Origin: Terriglobia bacterium | GTDB taxonomy: Bacteria > Acidobacteriota > Terriglobia > JAIQFV01 | Reading direction: 5' to 3' | Length of the DNA: 38,318 bases | NCBI GenBank assembly: GCA_020072965.1 | Contig: JAIQFY010000064.1 | Location: 1 to 38,318, forward strand | In this document: positions 7,555 to 16,456 of the stretch, piece after piece | Layout of the letters: every line of letters begins with the position of its first letter | Numbering within the stretch: position 1 is the first letter of the stretch | Made by a program: the position numbers and the translations under genes | Notes under the pieces: generated by a model | Told to the model about the DNA's origin: nothing | The model's database searches: none | The model's input: only the letters and a program-made list of their open reading frames with translations

Positions 7555-8043
7555 TCAGTGGCCGGTCTTGCCGTGGATGAGATCCAGAGCATGCGGGAGC
7601 AGATCCTGGATGGCGTCGAGACACTCAGCCACTCCCTTCGGGCTCCCGGGTAGATTAACGATGAGAGTTTCCCCGCGGACTCCGACCAGGGCCCGTGAAA
7701 GAAACGCAAAGCGGGTTTGGTGGCTGGATTCGGCCCTCATCAACTCGGCCAGTCCCGGGACATTTTTGTCGATCACTGCCTGAGTGGCCTCCGGCGTCAC
7801 ATCCCGCGGCCCCAGACCCGTCCCGCCGGTAGTGACGATCAAATCGACGGTTCGAGAGCCGGTAATGGCCTTCAGTCGATCGGCAATGCGGCTGACTTCA
7901 TCCGGAACTACTTCGGTCGAGACGACCTGATACCCGAGTTTTTCGAGTTTCTCCTTTGCGGCGGCGCCCGAGAGATCCTGCCGGGTGCCGGCAGCGACAG
8001 AATCACTGATCGTGATGACGGCGGCGCGTCGCGTTGGATTCAT
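7555..8043 (-). CDS. mogA: Molybdopterin adenylyltransferase (MogA/MoaB family)
   Basis: MogA adenylates molybdopterin before MoeA inserts molybdate. The product has the MoCF-binding fold motifs: [37 protein letters not shown] and [10 protein letters not shown] chose ATG 8043 (162 residues) because similarity to the family begins at once after it. The frame continues upstream to a TTG at 8151 with sequence that does not look like protein. It is the last gene of a leftward cluster with moeA, moaC and a response regulator. Separating MogA from MoaB by sequence alone is not secure. Confidence 0.92.
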   Translation of the reverse strand: MNPTRRAAVITISDSVAAGTRQDLSGAAAKEKLEKLGYQVVSTEVVPDEVSRIADRLKAITGSRTVDLIVTTGGTGLGPRDVTPEATQAVIDKNVPGLAELMRAESSHQTRFAFLSRALVGVRGETLIVNLPGSPKGVAECLDAIQDLLPHALDLIHGKTGH

Positions 8044-8154
8044 GAGAATTTTAAGCAGCGAATTACCGGCCGAGAATTTGAAGCCAAAAGGGATCACCAG
8101 GCTCGCTGGCCTGCCCTCCCATCGAGGGTCAATCGATAGGGGGAAGGGCAATCC

Positions 8155-8877
8155 TTAGCGTTTCCCCTCGTCGAGCTGGCGCATGCCTTCCATGAGCAGC
8201 CCCTGGGTGGAGTTCTGGACGCTTTGCTGTTTTGACTCGGCTCCGAATTGAATTTTGAAGTCGCCATCCCCCCAGGTCAATATGCGATACACGGCCGAGT
8301 CGCCCCGGAGGTTTCCGGACTCCGCGTCATAAATCTGCCCTTCGCGAAAATAAAGCACGGCGGATTCTCCCTGGCGCGCGAGCGAGAGGGCTCCGGTCTT
8401 CCTCCCGATTTCCAGAACTTGGATGAGGTCGACCGGACCCATATCGGCGAGTCGTCCGCCTATCGCCCCATCCTCAACCGACATGGACTCCAGGCGGTGT
8501 TGCTGCATGCGGGAGAGAATGGTCTTCAACCGCTGCCGCGCATCGGCCGCAAAGAAAGGCTTTTCGATGATTTCGTCGGGGACCAGATCAAGGGGTCGGA
8601 TTTTCTGTTCATATTCCGCCCGCGTGGCCAGCAACACGAACGGCACATCGCGGTGTGCGGGGTACTCCTGGAGCTTCCGAAAAAGCTGGATGCCATCCAT
8701 GATCGGCATACTGAAATCGGCCAGGACCAGGTCCGGGTGCGAATCTCGCACCTTGAGAAGCGCGTCCGCTCCGTCCGAGGCCGTGCTCACATCGCAGCCC
8801 AGACCCTGCAGGATGGAGTGGAGAATCCGGACAATCGAGGAGTTATCATCGGCCAGCAAAACTTTTGCTCGTGACAT
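8155..8877 (-). CDS. Response regulator with receiver and DUF4388 (PATAN) domains
   Basis: The 240-residue product starts with a CheY-like receiver: acidic pair in LLADDNSS (residues 8-10), phosphoacceptor aspartate in LVLADFSMPIMDG and the lysine of EIIEKPFF. A DUF4388 domain follows from about residue 140 (GGRLADMGPVDLIQVLEIGRKTGALSL... ILTWGDGDFKIQFG). DUF4388 proteins are common in Acidobacteria and Deltaproteobacteria and are linked to signalling and motility, with no DNA-binding domain. I chose ATG 8877 because MSRAKVLLADD is the usual receiver start and CAGGACA precedes it. It lies between moaC and mogA with no kinase in view. Confidence 0.9.
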   Translation of the reverse strand: MSRAKVLLADDNSSIVRILHSILQGLGCDVSTASDGADALLKVRDSHPDLVLADFSMPIMDGIQLFRKLQEYPAHRDVPFVLLATRAEYEQKIRPLDLVPDEIIEKPFFAADARQRLKTILSRMQQHRLESMSVEDGAIGGRLADMGPVDLIQVLEIGRKTGALSLARQGESAVLYFREGQIYDAESGNLRGDSAVYRILTWGDGDFKIQFGAESKQQSVQNSTQGLLMEGMRQLDEGKR

Positions 8878-8997
8878 GAATTTGTCCTGTGACTTGAATT
8901 CCAGCAGCGTTATCGGATCGATCAGTCCCCTCCCGCGCGCAGCGGTCAAGGAGTTCTACGGCCTTTTTTAACCCCCACTTCCCTCAAACCAGGACTA

Positions 8998-9483
8998 TCA
9001 CTTCCTGGGAGCCCCCCGGCGGTACACTCCACTCCGCCCCCCACGCTTCTCGATCAGATGGATTTCCCCGATCTCCATGGAGCGATCAATGGCCTTGCAC
9101 ATGTCGTAAATCGTCAGCGCCGCCACCGACGTGGCTGTGAGCGCTTCCATCTCCACCCCGGTTTCGCTCTTGGTCGTGGCGGAGCTCTCGATTTCAATTC
9201 CGCGCTTTTGAAACCGGCATTGGACATCGACCTGGGTCAAAAACAGCGGATGGCACATGGGAATCAGGTCCGAAGTCCGCTTGGCGGCCAGGATTCCAGC
9301 AATCCTGGCGACTTCAAGAGGATTTCCCTTGGGAGCCCTCAAGTTGCGGATGGCCGAGAGTGCGGCGGGTGAAATCTTAATAAAACCGTGTGCCCGCGCT
9401 GTCCGGAGGGTCACAGGTTTCTGGCCAACTTCCACCATGCGGGCCTGGCCGCGAGCATCGTAATGCGAAAGTCTCTTGGGCAT
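8998..9483 (-). CDS. moaC: Cyclic pyranopterin monophosphate synthase
   Basis: MoaC converts the MoaA product into cyclic pyranopterin monophosphate, the first stable molybdenum-cofactor intermediate. The 161-residue protein has the family blocks LSHYDARGQARMVEVG, AAKRTSDLIPMCHPL (with the catalytic-region His), GVEMEALTATSVAALTIYDMCKA and GGRSG near the end. It starts at ATG 9483, 42 bp after the moeA stop, so the two are probably co-transcribed. Confidence 0.96.
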   Translation of the reverse strand: MPKRLSHYDARGQARMVEVGQKPVTLRTARAHGFIKISPAALSAIRNLRAPKGNPLEVARIAGILAAKRTSDLIPMCHPLFLTQVDVQCRFQKRGIEIESSATTKSETGVEMEALTATSVAALTIYDMCKAIDRSMEIGEIHLIEKRGGRSGVYRRGAPRK

Positions 9484-9525
9484 GGGATGAAATGACTCCA
9501 GCGACCGATCGACGGAAAACTCCGC

Positions 9526-10776
9526 CTAAAACGAAGGCACCAGGATTTTCACACACTCTTCTTCTTTGAACTCTGCCTGTTTTTCCGGGGCAATCAAGAA
9601 ACAATTCGAACGCGCCAGGCCAGCGAGGTCAGAAGAGCCTCTCCAACGCACTGTGCTTACATAAACGTCACCATTCCGGATTTCGAAATGCGCGGGCAGG
9701 AAGCCGCGTCTTCCGGTCGGCTGTTTGAATGTATTTTCAAGGCGCGCATTCAGGATCGAAGGCACCCGGGGTTCCCCGCCTGAAAGCATGTCGACGAGCG
9801 GCGCCACGAACAGATGATAAGTAACAATGGCCGACACCGGATTGCCCGGAAGCGCAAAGACGAACCGATGACCCCGCGTCCCGAAGACGGCGGGTTTTCC
9901 CGGCCGGATGGCCACCGCGTCAAAACAAAACTCCACCCCGGATTCCTTCAACACCGGCTCAACAAAATCATATTTTCCGGCAGAGACTCCTCCCGTCAGC
10001 AGCAGGCAATCACTCGATTCAAGGCCGTCGTGTATCTTCTGCCGGAGATCTTGAAGGTCGTCCCGCGCAATTCCCAACAGATTTGCGGCGGCACCCGACT
10101 TCCGGGCCATCGCCAGGAGAGCATAACTGTTCGAATTACGAATTTGATTCTGTCCCGGTTCATTTTCAAAGGACACCAGTTCATCGCCGGTCGCGAGGAT
10201 CCCCACTCGCGGTTTGTTGAACACCCATGGTCTTCGAACGCCAATACTCGCGGCGAGCGAGATCTCATGAACCTCGATCGAGCGGCCGCGCGGCACGAGC
10301 ACATCCCCCTTTCGTGCTTCATTGCCGCGGAACGAGACATTCGTGCCGGCGCTCAGACTCTTTTTGATTCTGATCCTGCCTGAATCGAAGGCGTCGGCCC
10401 GAAGGTTCGCCGGAGCGGGGCCAAGGGATTCGACTTCCTCCACCATGACCACCGCATCCGCGCCGGGGGGAATGGCCGCCCCGGTCATCACCTGGGCAGC
10501 TTCCCGCGCACCGATCCGGGGAGGACTGGCATCGCCGGCCTTGCTCTCACCGATGACACGCAATTCCACGGGGACATCCTGGACGTCGGCGCTTCGAAGG
10601 GCGTATCCGTCTTTGGTGGAGCGGTCAAAAGGCGGCTGATCGGTGTCGGCACAGAGGTCTTCGGCCAGCACCCTGCCCAGCGCTTCTTCGAGAGCCACCC
10701 GCTCCAGTCCCAGCTCGCCCCGCTTTGCTAGGCAGGTATCGATAACCTTCTGTCTGGCTTCGTCAACGGAAATCAT
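9526..10776 (-). CDS. moeA: Molybdopterin molybdotransferase
   Basis: MoeA inserts molybdate into adenylated molybdopterin made by MogA, releasing AMP. The 416-residue product shows the family order: N-terminal VALEEALGRVLAED, FDRSTKDGYALRS, AQVMTGAAIPPGADAVV, then the central MoCF domain with VGILATGDEL, SNSYAL and LLTGGVSAGKYD. The C-terminal domain includes GNPVSAIVTYHLFV. It is the first gene of the leftward cluster moeA-moaC-regulator-mogA. Confidence 0.96.
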   Translation of the reverse strand: MISVDEARQKVIDTCLAKRGELGLERVALEEALGRVLAEDLCADTDQPPFDRSTKDGYALRSADVQDVPVELRVIGESKAGDASPPRIGAREAAQVMTGAAIPPGADAVVMVEEVESLGPAPANLRADAFDSGRIRIKKSLSAGTNVSFRGNEARKGDVLVPRGRSIEVHEISLAASIGVRRPWVFNKPRVGILATGDELVSFENEPGQNQIRNSNSYALLAMARKSGAAANLLGIARDDLQDLRQKIHDGLESSDCLLLTGGVSAGKYDFVEPVLKESGVEFCFDAVAIRPGKPAVFGTRGHRFVFALPGNPVSAIVTYHLFVAPLVDMLSGGEPRVPSILNARLENTFKQPTGRRGFLPAHFEIRNGDVYVSTVRWRGSSDLAGLARSNCFLIAPEKQAEFKEEECVKILVPSF

Positions 10777-11058
10777 GCTTCAACCCGAGTAAATAGTCCC
10801 AATAATGATAGCATTTTTTATTGTTTGGAACGCGAACGAACACTAATGAACACCGAGAAGACATTGAGTGAGTTCATTCTACCCCAGAATTGGGCAGAAA
10901 TTATCAAAAGCGCGGAGACTTCTTCTTTGCTTGCTTAGAATCTTCCCACGCGGTTACAGCTCACGACTGAACGACCCTTGCCTGATTTCTTCTTTCGAAT
11001 ATCCCCTCTCCCAATGCATGGATGGAGCACCCAGTCCAACCACGGTTCATCTCGGCAT

Positions 11059-11496
11059 TCACGCTCGATGGTTACCATTCAATTCCCAAGTCTTGGTCGC
11101 CTTTCGATCGTTATCAAACACCTTTCGGCAGAATTCAGGTTTCGGACCGAAGTTTAACAATAGCCCAACCTCGTATGGGGTCGACCGTAGATAGTTTAAC
11201 AATTGCGCCTCGTCTTCTTCCATTAGACAGCGCTTGGCCTTAAGTTCGACAATCACCGCGTTCTCGACCACGAGGTCGGCATAGTATTCTCCAACGATTT
11301 CTCCTTTGAAGAAGACGTCGATCTTAGCTTGCTTTTCAACTTTGAGACCTGCCCGCCGAAGTTCCGTAGCCATCGCGTTCAGATAAACTTTCTCAAGAAA
11401 CCCATACCCCAGCTTGTGGTAAACCTCTTTGAAAAATGCACGAAGTATTCTGCTGGTGACCTCTTGAAGTTTCAGGTTGGATTGAAACTTACACAT
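11059..11496 (-). CDS. GxxExxY family protein
   Basis: The 145-residue product carries the signature G32-F-L-E35-K-V-Y38 of the GxxExxY family. It also has a YADLVVENAVIVELKAK segment with the D...ExK spacing of PD-(D/E)XK nuclease-like folds. The biological role of the family is not established. I start it at ATG 11496, preceded by the strong site GGAGG at the right distance, although the open frame runs to 11553. Such genes are often scattered singly in the genome, as here between purA and moeA. Confidence 0.88.
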   Translation of the reverse strand: MCKFQSNLKLQEVTSRILRAFFKEVYHKLGYGFLEKVYLNAMATELRRAGLKVEKQAKIDVFFKGEIVGEYYADLVVENAVIVELKAKRCLMEEDEAQLLNYLRSTPYEVGLLLNFGPKPEFCRKVFDNDRKATKTWELNGNHRA

Positions 11497-11716
11497 AGCG
11501 ACCTCCGCGATTCGACAAAGAAGGGCGCAGAAACTCCCTTTGCGCTCCTTCAACTGAGTTCTGAAATGGCAGGTGCATGGAAAGATCGCTTCTCAATTCG
11601 ATGAAGAATGGGCTTCAAACCCCAGCGATTAAGAAGGTCAGATCTGCACTCCGTCTAATTCGCGTTTGTCAGTGTCAAAGGGGGGTAGATAAAATCGCAG
11701 AAAAATTATATCACTC

Positions 11717-13021
11717 TTATACCATCAGTCCAAAAATCTTTGCCTCGTGCAAGAGGATGGTTTGGTTCCGTTCGGGGCCGGTTGAAATCATGGCGATTTC
11801 CATTTCGGTCAGCTCCGAGAGGGCGAGGAGATAGTCCTGGGCCTTTTGGGGCAGGGCTTCGCGGGAGGTCAGACCCAGGGTCGGCGACTGCCATCCTGGA
11901 AATACCCTGTAAACGGGTTCGACATTTTCGAGCACGCTTGATTCGCACGGCATCTCCTTGAGGTCAGAGTTCCTGTAGCGATATCCCGAGCAGATCGGAA
12001 TCTCCTCCAGCGTGTCGAGGACATCAATCTTTGTTATGGCCAAGGCATCAATCCCGTTGATGCGCCCGGCGTACCGCGCCGCCGGCACATCAAACCAGCC
12101 GCAGCGGCGGGGCCTGCCGGTCGAAGCCCCGTACTCGCCGCCCCGCTGACGGATTTGCTCTCCCAGGGGAGTCTTGATTTCCGTCGGGAACGGACCGCCC
12201 CCGACTCGTGTGGCGTAGGCCTTGGCCACTCCGATCACTCCGTCAATCCGGGTGGGGGGAACGCCGGTTCCCGTGCACGCACCGCCCGCTCCGGCACTCG
12301 AGGAAGTGACGAAGGGATAGGTTCCGTGGTCCAGATCCAGCATAATGGCCTGAGCGCCTTCAAACAAGATCCTCTTTCCTGCTTTCATCGCCCCCGCCAG
12401 CCAGGCCGCCGTGTCGGTGGCGTAGGGTTTCAATTTCTCAACGAGGGCCATGACCTGATCCAGGATCGCCTGAGCATCGAGCGGCTCAGCCTGGTAGAGC
12501 GTCGTCAGCAGTGCATTCTTGGTCTTGACGTTCTCAAAGATACGCTCTCGCAAGACTTCCGGATGAAAGAGGTCACAGACACGGACCCCACTGCGGGCGG
12601 CCTTGTCTTCATAGCAAGGACCGATGCCTCGAAAGGTGGTCCCGATCTTCTTGTCGCCGAGCGCCCTTTCAGTGGCTACCTCAATGGCGCGGTGATACGC
12701 CAAGATCAAGTGGGCCCGGGTCGAGATGAATAGCCGTCCTCGCAACGAAATTCCCAGGGCCTCCAGTTGTGAAATCTCGTTGAGCAGATATTCCGGATCG
12801 ATGACAACTCCGTTGCCGATGACACACTCTTTGTCGGGATGAAGGATGCCGGTGGGGATGAGATGCATGACGAACTGCCGGTCGCCAATCCTCACGGTGT
12901 GCCCGGCATTATGTCCCCCCTGGTAGCGCGCCACCACGTCAAAGCGGTCGCAGAGGAGGTCCACCATCTTCCCCTTACCCTCGTCGCCCCATTGTGCGCC
13001 GACAATCACCATATTCGACAT
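11717..13021 (-). CDS. purA: Adenylosuccinate synthase
   Basis: PurA joins IMP and aspartate with GTP to form adenylosuccinate, the first committed step to AMP. The 434-residue product begins MSNMVIVGAQWGDEGKGKMV with the GDEGKGK phosphate loop. Other family blocks include YQGGHNAGHTV, TFRGIGPCYEDKA, FEGAQAIMLDLDHGTYPFVTSS, TRVGGGPFPTE and GRPRRCGWFD. An in-frame ATG at 13048 would add nine residues, but the family normally begins at this glycine-rich strand. It is upstream of nothing obvious in purine synthesis; trxA lies 145 bp upstream. Confidence 0.97.
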   Translation of the reverse strand: MSNMVIVGAQWGDEGKGKMVDLLCDRFDVVARYQGGHNAGHTVRIGDRQFVMHLIPTGILHPDKECVIGNGVVIDPEYLLNEISQLEALGISLRGRLFISTRAHLILAYHRAIEVATERALGDKKIGTTFRGIGPCYEDKAARSGVRVCDLFHPEVLRERIFENVKTKNALLTTLYQAEPLDAQAILDQVMALVEKLKPYATDTAAWLAGAMKAGKRILFEGAQAIMLDLDHGTYPFVTSSSAGAGGACTGTGVPPTRIDGVIGVAKAYATRVGGGPFPTEIKTPLGEQIRQRGGEYGASTGRPRRCGWFDVPAARYAGRINGIDALAITKIDVLDTLEEIPICSGYRYRNSDLKEMPCESSVLENVEPVYRVFPGWQSPTLGLTSREALPQKAQDYLLALSELTEMEIAMISTGPERNQTILLHEAKIFGLMV

Positions 13022-13166
13022 AGGTTCCAAGCCTCGCTTCTGGTCCACTCACCCTCGGCCGCGTTCCACACCCCACGCTCACCCTGTAATCAAACGGACC
13101 TTCCCCCGGGGGAAAAAGTCTAAGCAACACGAGACCTGGGGAACACCAACTACCCGCGCCGTCCCC

Positions 13167-13502
13167 TCAATTGAGGTGGCGCTCCAGCATTCGGACGACA
13201 TTATCTTTACTCGTATTTCCGACGATCTGATCCTTGACCTGTCCACCCTTGAAAAGAATGAGCATGGGGATGCCGCGAACATTAAACCGCTGCGAGATCG
13301 CCATGTTTTCATCCACGTTCACCTTGCCTACCTTCACTTTGCCCTGATACTGATCCGCAACGGCCTCTACTGTCGGAGCCAGCATCCGGCAGGGGGCGCA
13401 CCACTCAGCCCAGAAGTCGACCAGGACCGGCACATCGGCTTTCAACACTTCGTCATCAAAACTCGTATCAGTGAAGTGAAGGATATTAGGATTGTCAGAC
13501 AT
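13167..13502 (-). CDS. trxA: Thioredoxin
   Basis: This 111-residue cytoplasmic disulfide reductase has the WCAPC active site (C35, C38), preceded by VLVDFWAE, and the cis-proline of RGIPML (P79). Length and motif spacing are those of classical TrxA rather than a membrane-tethered relative; no signal peptide is present. Confidence 0.95.
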   Translation of the reverse strand: MSDNPNILHFTDTSFDDEVLKADVPVLVDFWAEWCAPCRMLAPTVEAVADQYQGKVKVGKVNVDENMAISQRFNVRGIPMLILFKGGQVKDQIVGNTSKDNVVRMLERHLN

Positions 13503-13617
13503 CAGTTCCTCCCAATGAATTCATAAGAAGACCAAGAATCAACGCATTAGTCTTTTCCTGGACTGAACCCGGGTCAACCCACGCCGGTGCTCAAGGGTTC
13601 CAGATCTCAAAATGTCT

Positions 13618-15075
13618 CTACGGGGCGCGCCGCGACAGTAAGGATTCGTAGAGTTTGACGTACTGGCGGGCAGAGGCACCCCACGAGAAGTCCTTGGTCA
13701 TCCCCGCGCGCATTAACCGGTGCCAGGCCTCACGGTCCTTGTAAATCTCCAAGGCATCGCGAACGGCCGCCGCCATGGCAGAAGCAGTGTACTCGTGGAA
13801 CTTGAATCCAGTCCCCTGGCCTGTGGAGGGACTAAAGGGCTCAACGGTATCGTCCAGTCCGCCCGTGGCACGTACCACAGGAACGGTGCCATATTTTAGA
13901 CTATAGAGTTGGTTCAGTCCACAAGGTTCATACCGCGAGGGCATCAGGAAGAGATCCGCTCCGGCCTCAATTTTGTGAGCCAATTTGTTGTCGAAAGCCA
14001 GCTTCAAGCCAAACTGCTGAGGGTGGGTGGTGGCAATCCGCTGCAACAAGGATTCATACTTCGGCTTGCCGGAACCCAACACGACGAACAATGGGTTCAT
14101 CGCCAAAATCGATTCAATTCCCTCCGAGATCAAATCGAAACCCTTCTGGTCATCCAGCCGGGAGATGATGCCAATCAAAGGACGATTCAGTTGCCCTGGC
14201 AGGCGGAACTCCTGGAGCAGATCGAGCTTGCATTCGAGCTTGCCATCCAGGGATTCGGGTGTGTACTTCTTGACGATGAAAGGATCAATGGCTGGAGACC
14301 AATCGGCGTAATCGATCCCATTCAGAATCCCATGGACATCCGCCGCCCGGCTTCGAACGACACCCTCCAGCCCGTGCCCGAACTCGGGGGTTTGAATTTC
14401 CCGACTGTACCTCGGGCTCACCGTGGTAATGGCATGGGCCAGCGCAATTCCGCCCTTCAAATAGTTCACCTTTCCGTAGTACTCGAGCTCTCCGATATGA
14501 AACGACGACTTCGGCAATCCGGCCGTTTTCATGACGGCGGCATCGAAGAGGCCCTGATAACCCATGTTGTGAATGGTAAAAACCGTCTTTAGGTTCTTTA
14601 AGGACGGGGCGTCGCGGGATTCGTACTTCAGGATCACCGGGACCGGGGCAGACTGCCAGTCATGACAGTGGATGAGGTCGGGGGGTGTTGAGGATCGTCC
14701 GGCAAATTCAATGGCGGCTCGGGAGAAAAGCGCAAACCGCTCCGCGTTGTCCGGAAAATCCACACCCTTCTCGCCGTAAAATTCTTCGCGGTCGAAGTAT
14801 TCCGGGCAGTCCACAAAATAAATCGACTCGCTGTGGGTAGGGGACTCGGGGGCCCGCCAAATGGAGCAGATCTTCGCCCGGCCTCCCATCGGAATGGAAA
14901 ATTCCGGCGCGACTCTTAAGAGCCGGTCGAGAGAAATCTTGCGATAGCGCGGGATCAAGACATCTACTTCATGCCCCATTTTTGCAATAAATTTCGGCAG
15001 GGCCCCCATCACATCCGCCAGCCCGCCGGTCTTTGCGAAGGGAACACACTCAGAAGCGACCAATAAGATCCGCAT
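13618..15075 (-). CDS. glgA: Glycogen synthase (ADP-glucose type)
   Basis: GlgA extends alpha-1,4-glucan chains from ADP-glucose. The 485-residue GT5 protein begins MRILLVASECVPFAKTGGLA with the ADP-glucose-binding K15-T-G-G-L. The C-terminal Rossmann domain includes IISRLDDQKGFDL and MPSRYEPCGLNQLYSLKYGTVPVVR with the catalytic-region glutamate. I chose ATG 15075 for its family-typical start; the open frame upstream of it (to 15267) is not protein-like. It is divergent from rsmA. No other glycogen gene lies here, apart from a phosphohexomutase 8 kb away. Confidence 0.95.
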   Translation of the reverse strand: MRILLVASECVPFAKTGGLADVMGALPKFIAKMGHEVDVLIPRYRKISLDRLLRVAPEFSIPMGGRAKICSIWRAPESPTHSESIYFVDCPEYFDREEFYGEKGVDFPDNAERFALFSRAAIEFAGRSSTPPDLIHCHDWQSAPVPVILKYESRDAPSLKNLKTVFTIHNMGYQGLFDAAVMKTAGLPKSSFHIGELEYYGKVNYLKGGIALAHAITTVSPRYSREIQTPEFGHGLEGVVRSRAADVHGILNGIDYADWSPAIDPFIVKKYTPESLDGKLECKLDLLQEFRLPGQLNRPLIGIISRLDDQKGFDLISEGIESILAMNPLFVVLGSGKPKYESLLQRIATTHPQQFGLKLAFDNKLAHKIEAGADLFLMPSRYEPCGLNQLYSLKYGTVPVVRATGGLDDTVEPFSPSTGQGTGFKFHEYTASAMAAAVRDALEIYKDREAWHRLMRAGMTKDFSWGASARQYVKLYESLLSRRAP

Positions 15076-15275
15076 AAGAATCCCGCTCAACTTTTCCGGG
15101 CAGAGGTCTCCGCTGGAATGGCAGGCCCGGTCCACTCCGATCGAATCCCCCGCACCCTGCTGTTGCACTGTGATCGGAGCCGACGTAAGGTACAGAACAG
15201 AAAAGGCACTGTCAAGATGAATGGTTCCCGCGGCTTCAACGGGCGCCATAAACTTTTGTGTTATCATGAATTTCG

Positions 15276-16121
15276 ATGGGGAAAAAATTCAGACCCTCGG
15301 CCCGGCCCAGGCTAGGCCAGCATTTCCTGACCGACACGCGGATGCGCGACCGGGTCGTCTCCAGCTTGCATTTGCAGCCTTCTGATACAGTAGTCGAAAT
15401 CGGCGCCGGCCGTGGCTTTCTCACCGAGGCCCTCGCCCCCCACGTTAAGAAACTCTGGGCCATTGAAATGGATCCGCGGTGGGTGGTAATGCTCAAAGCC
15501 GCATTCCTCGATTCCAAGCGCGTTGAAGTGATCGCTCAAGATATCTTGAAGGTAGACTTCCACCATTTTGAACCCGCCGGCGAACCTAAGGTCGGCTTTC
15601 GCGTGGTCGGCAATCTGCCGTATTACATCAGTTCGCCCATCCTCTTCCGTCTTTTCGAGTCCGCCGATCTCATTCGAGACGCCACTCTGATGGTGCAACG
15701 AGAATTGGCGGAACGTGTCACCGCCACGCCCACGAGTAGAGATTACGGCTATGCGTCCCTGGTCACCCAGCTCTTCAGCAGGGTCGAGATGCTGTTTCCT
15801 GTGCCGCCGTCATCCTTTTCCCCGCCGCCACGAGTGCACTCTTCCGTGATTCGTCTGGTTATGGGTCCTCGCGCCAAGTCCCTGACGATCGACGATACCG
15901 GCTTGTTTTTGAAATTCGCGCAGCAGATATTCCTTGAAAAGAGAAAGACGTTGCTCAACAACCTGAAGCGATTCATCGTAAGGAACTCCCCCGCCACTCC
16001 CGCGCAACTTCAAGAAATTCTGGGGGAATGCTCCCTTGACCTCAAAGTCCGTGCAGAAAACGTTCCTCTCGAGTCCACCGCGCTGCTCTATCGTACCTTG
16101 CGGCATCGAGGTCTCTTGTGA
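15276..16121 (+). CDS. rsmA: 16S rRNA dimethyladenosine transferase
   Basis: RsmA (KsgA) dimethylates two adjacent adenines near the 3' end of 16S rRNA late in small-subunit assembly. The 281-residue product has the entry motif RPRLGQHFLTD, SAM-binding VVEIGAGRGFLTEAL at about residues 39-53, the catalytic NLPYYISSPIL and the C-terminal FLEKRKTLLNNL. TATCAT at 15262-15267 lies only 8 bases before the start codon, so if it is a -10 box the message would be nearly leaderless; no clear ribosome binding site is seen. Confidence 0.95.
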   Translation: MGKKFRPSARPRLGQHFLTDTRMRDRVVSSLHLQPSDTVVEIGAGRGFLTEALAPHVKKLWAIEMDPRWVVMLKAAFLDSKRVEVIAQDILKVDFHHFEPAGEPKVGFRVVGNLPYYISSPILFRLFESADLIRDATLMVQRELAERVTATPTSRDYGYASLVTQLFSRVEMLFPVPPSSFSPPPRVHSSVIRLVMGPRAKSLTIDDTGLFLKFAQQIFLEKRKTLLNNLKRFIVRNSPATPAQLQEILGECSLDLKVRAENVPLESTALLYRTLRHRGLL

Positions 16122-16456
16122 TAATTTACTCAAGTGAAACCACAATCCAGTGGAATCGGCCAAGGCAATGACTTGAAGAGGGCTGATTAGATTCGGAGTT
16201 GAAGGCTCATCCTCCTGAACCTCAGAACAGATGATCCTCATTCAGGCAGACCGGGATCAAGACCTGAATCCATTCGGAAGCCAGGAGACCGGAGAGCGGT
16301 CGTTAATAGAACCCCCGCCTCGGCGGGATCATCAACTTCTCTTCACATTGAAAGCTCTTAACTCCCTGTTTTCCTGGCTTCCTAATGATGGTTTGTATGC
16401 TTTTGTCGGTACAAATTCTGTTGATAAGTTACTAAAATCTACCCTGGGATTAGACA
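16122..16456. other. Intergenic region holding an inverted-pair repeat
   Basis: No gene is supported. The region includes a pair of inverted copies of a motif around GGAAGCCAGGA (about 16277) and TCCTGGCTTCC (about 16372), with a CCCGCC/GGCGGG hairpin between them. A similar pair is found at 27381-27500. Confidence 0.5.
16271..16387. repeat. Inverted-pair repeat, copy 1
   Basis: GGAAGCCAGGAGAC (from 16277) and GTTTTCCTGGCTTCC (to 16382) are near-complementary arms about 80 bp apart, and the right arm ends CTAATG. The same right-arm text (TTTCCTGGCTT, C or T, CTAAT) occurs in copy 2 near 27482. Confidence 0.55.
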
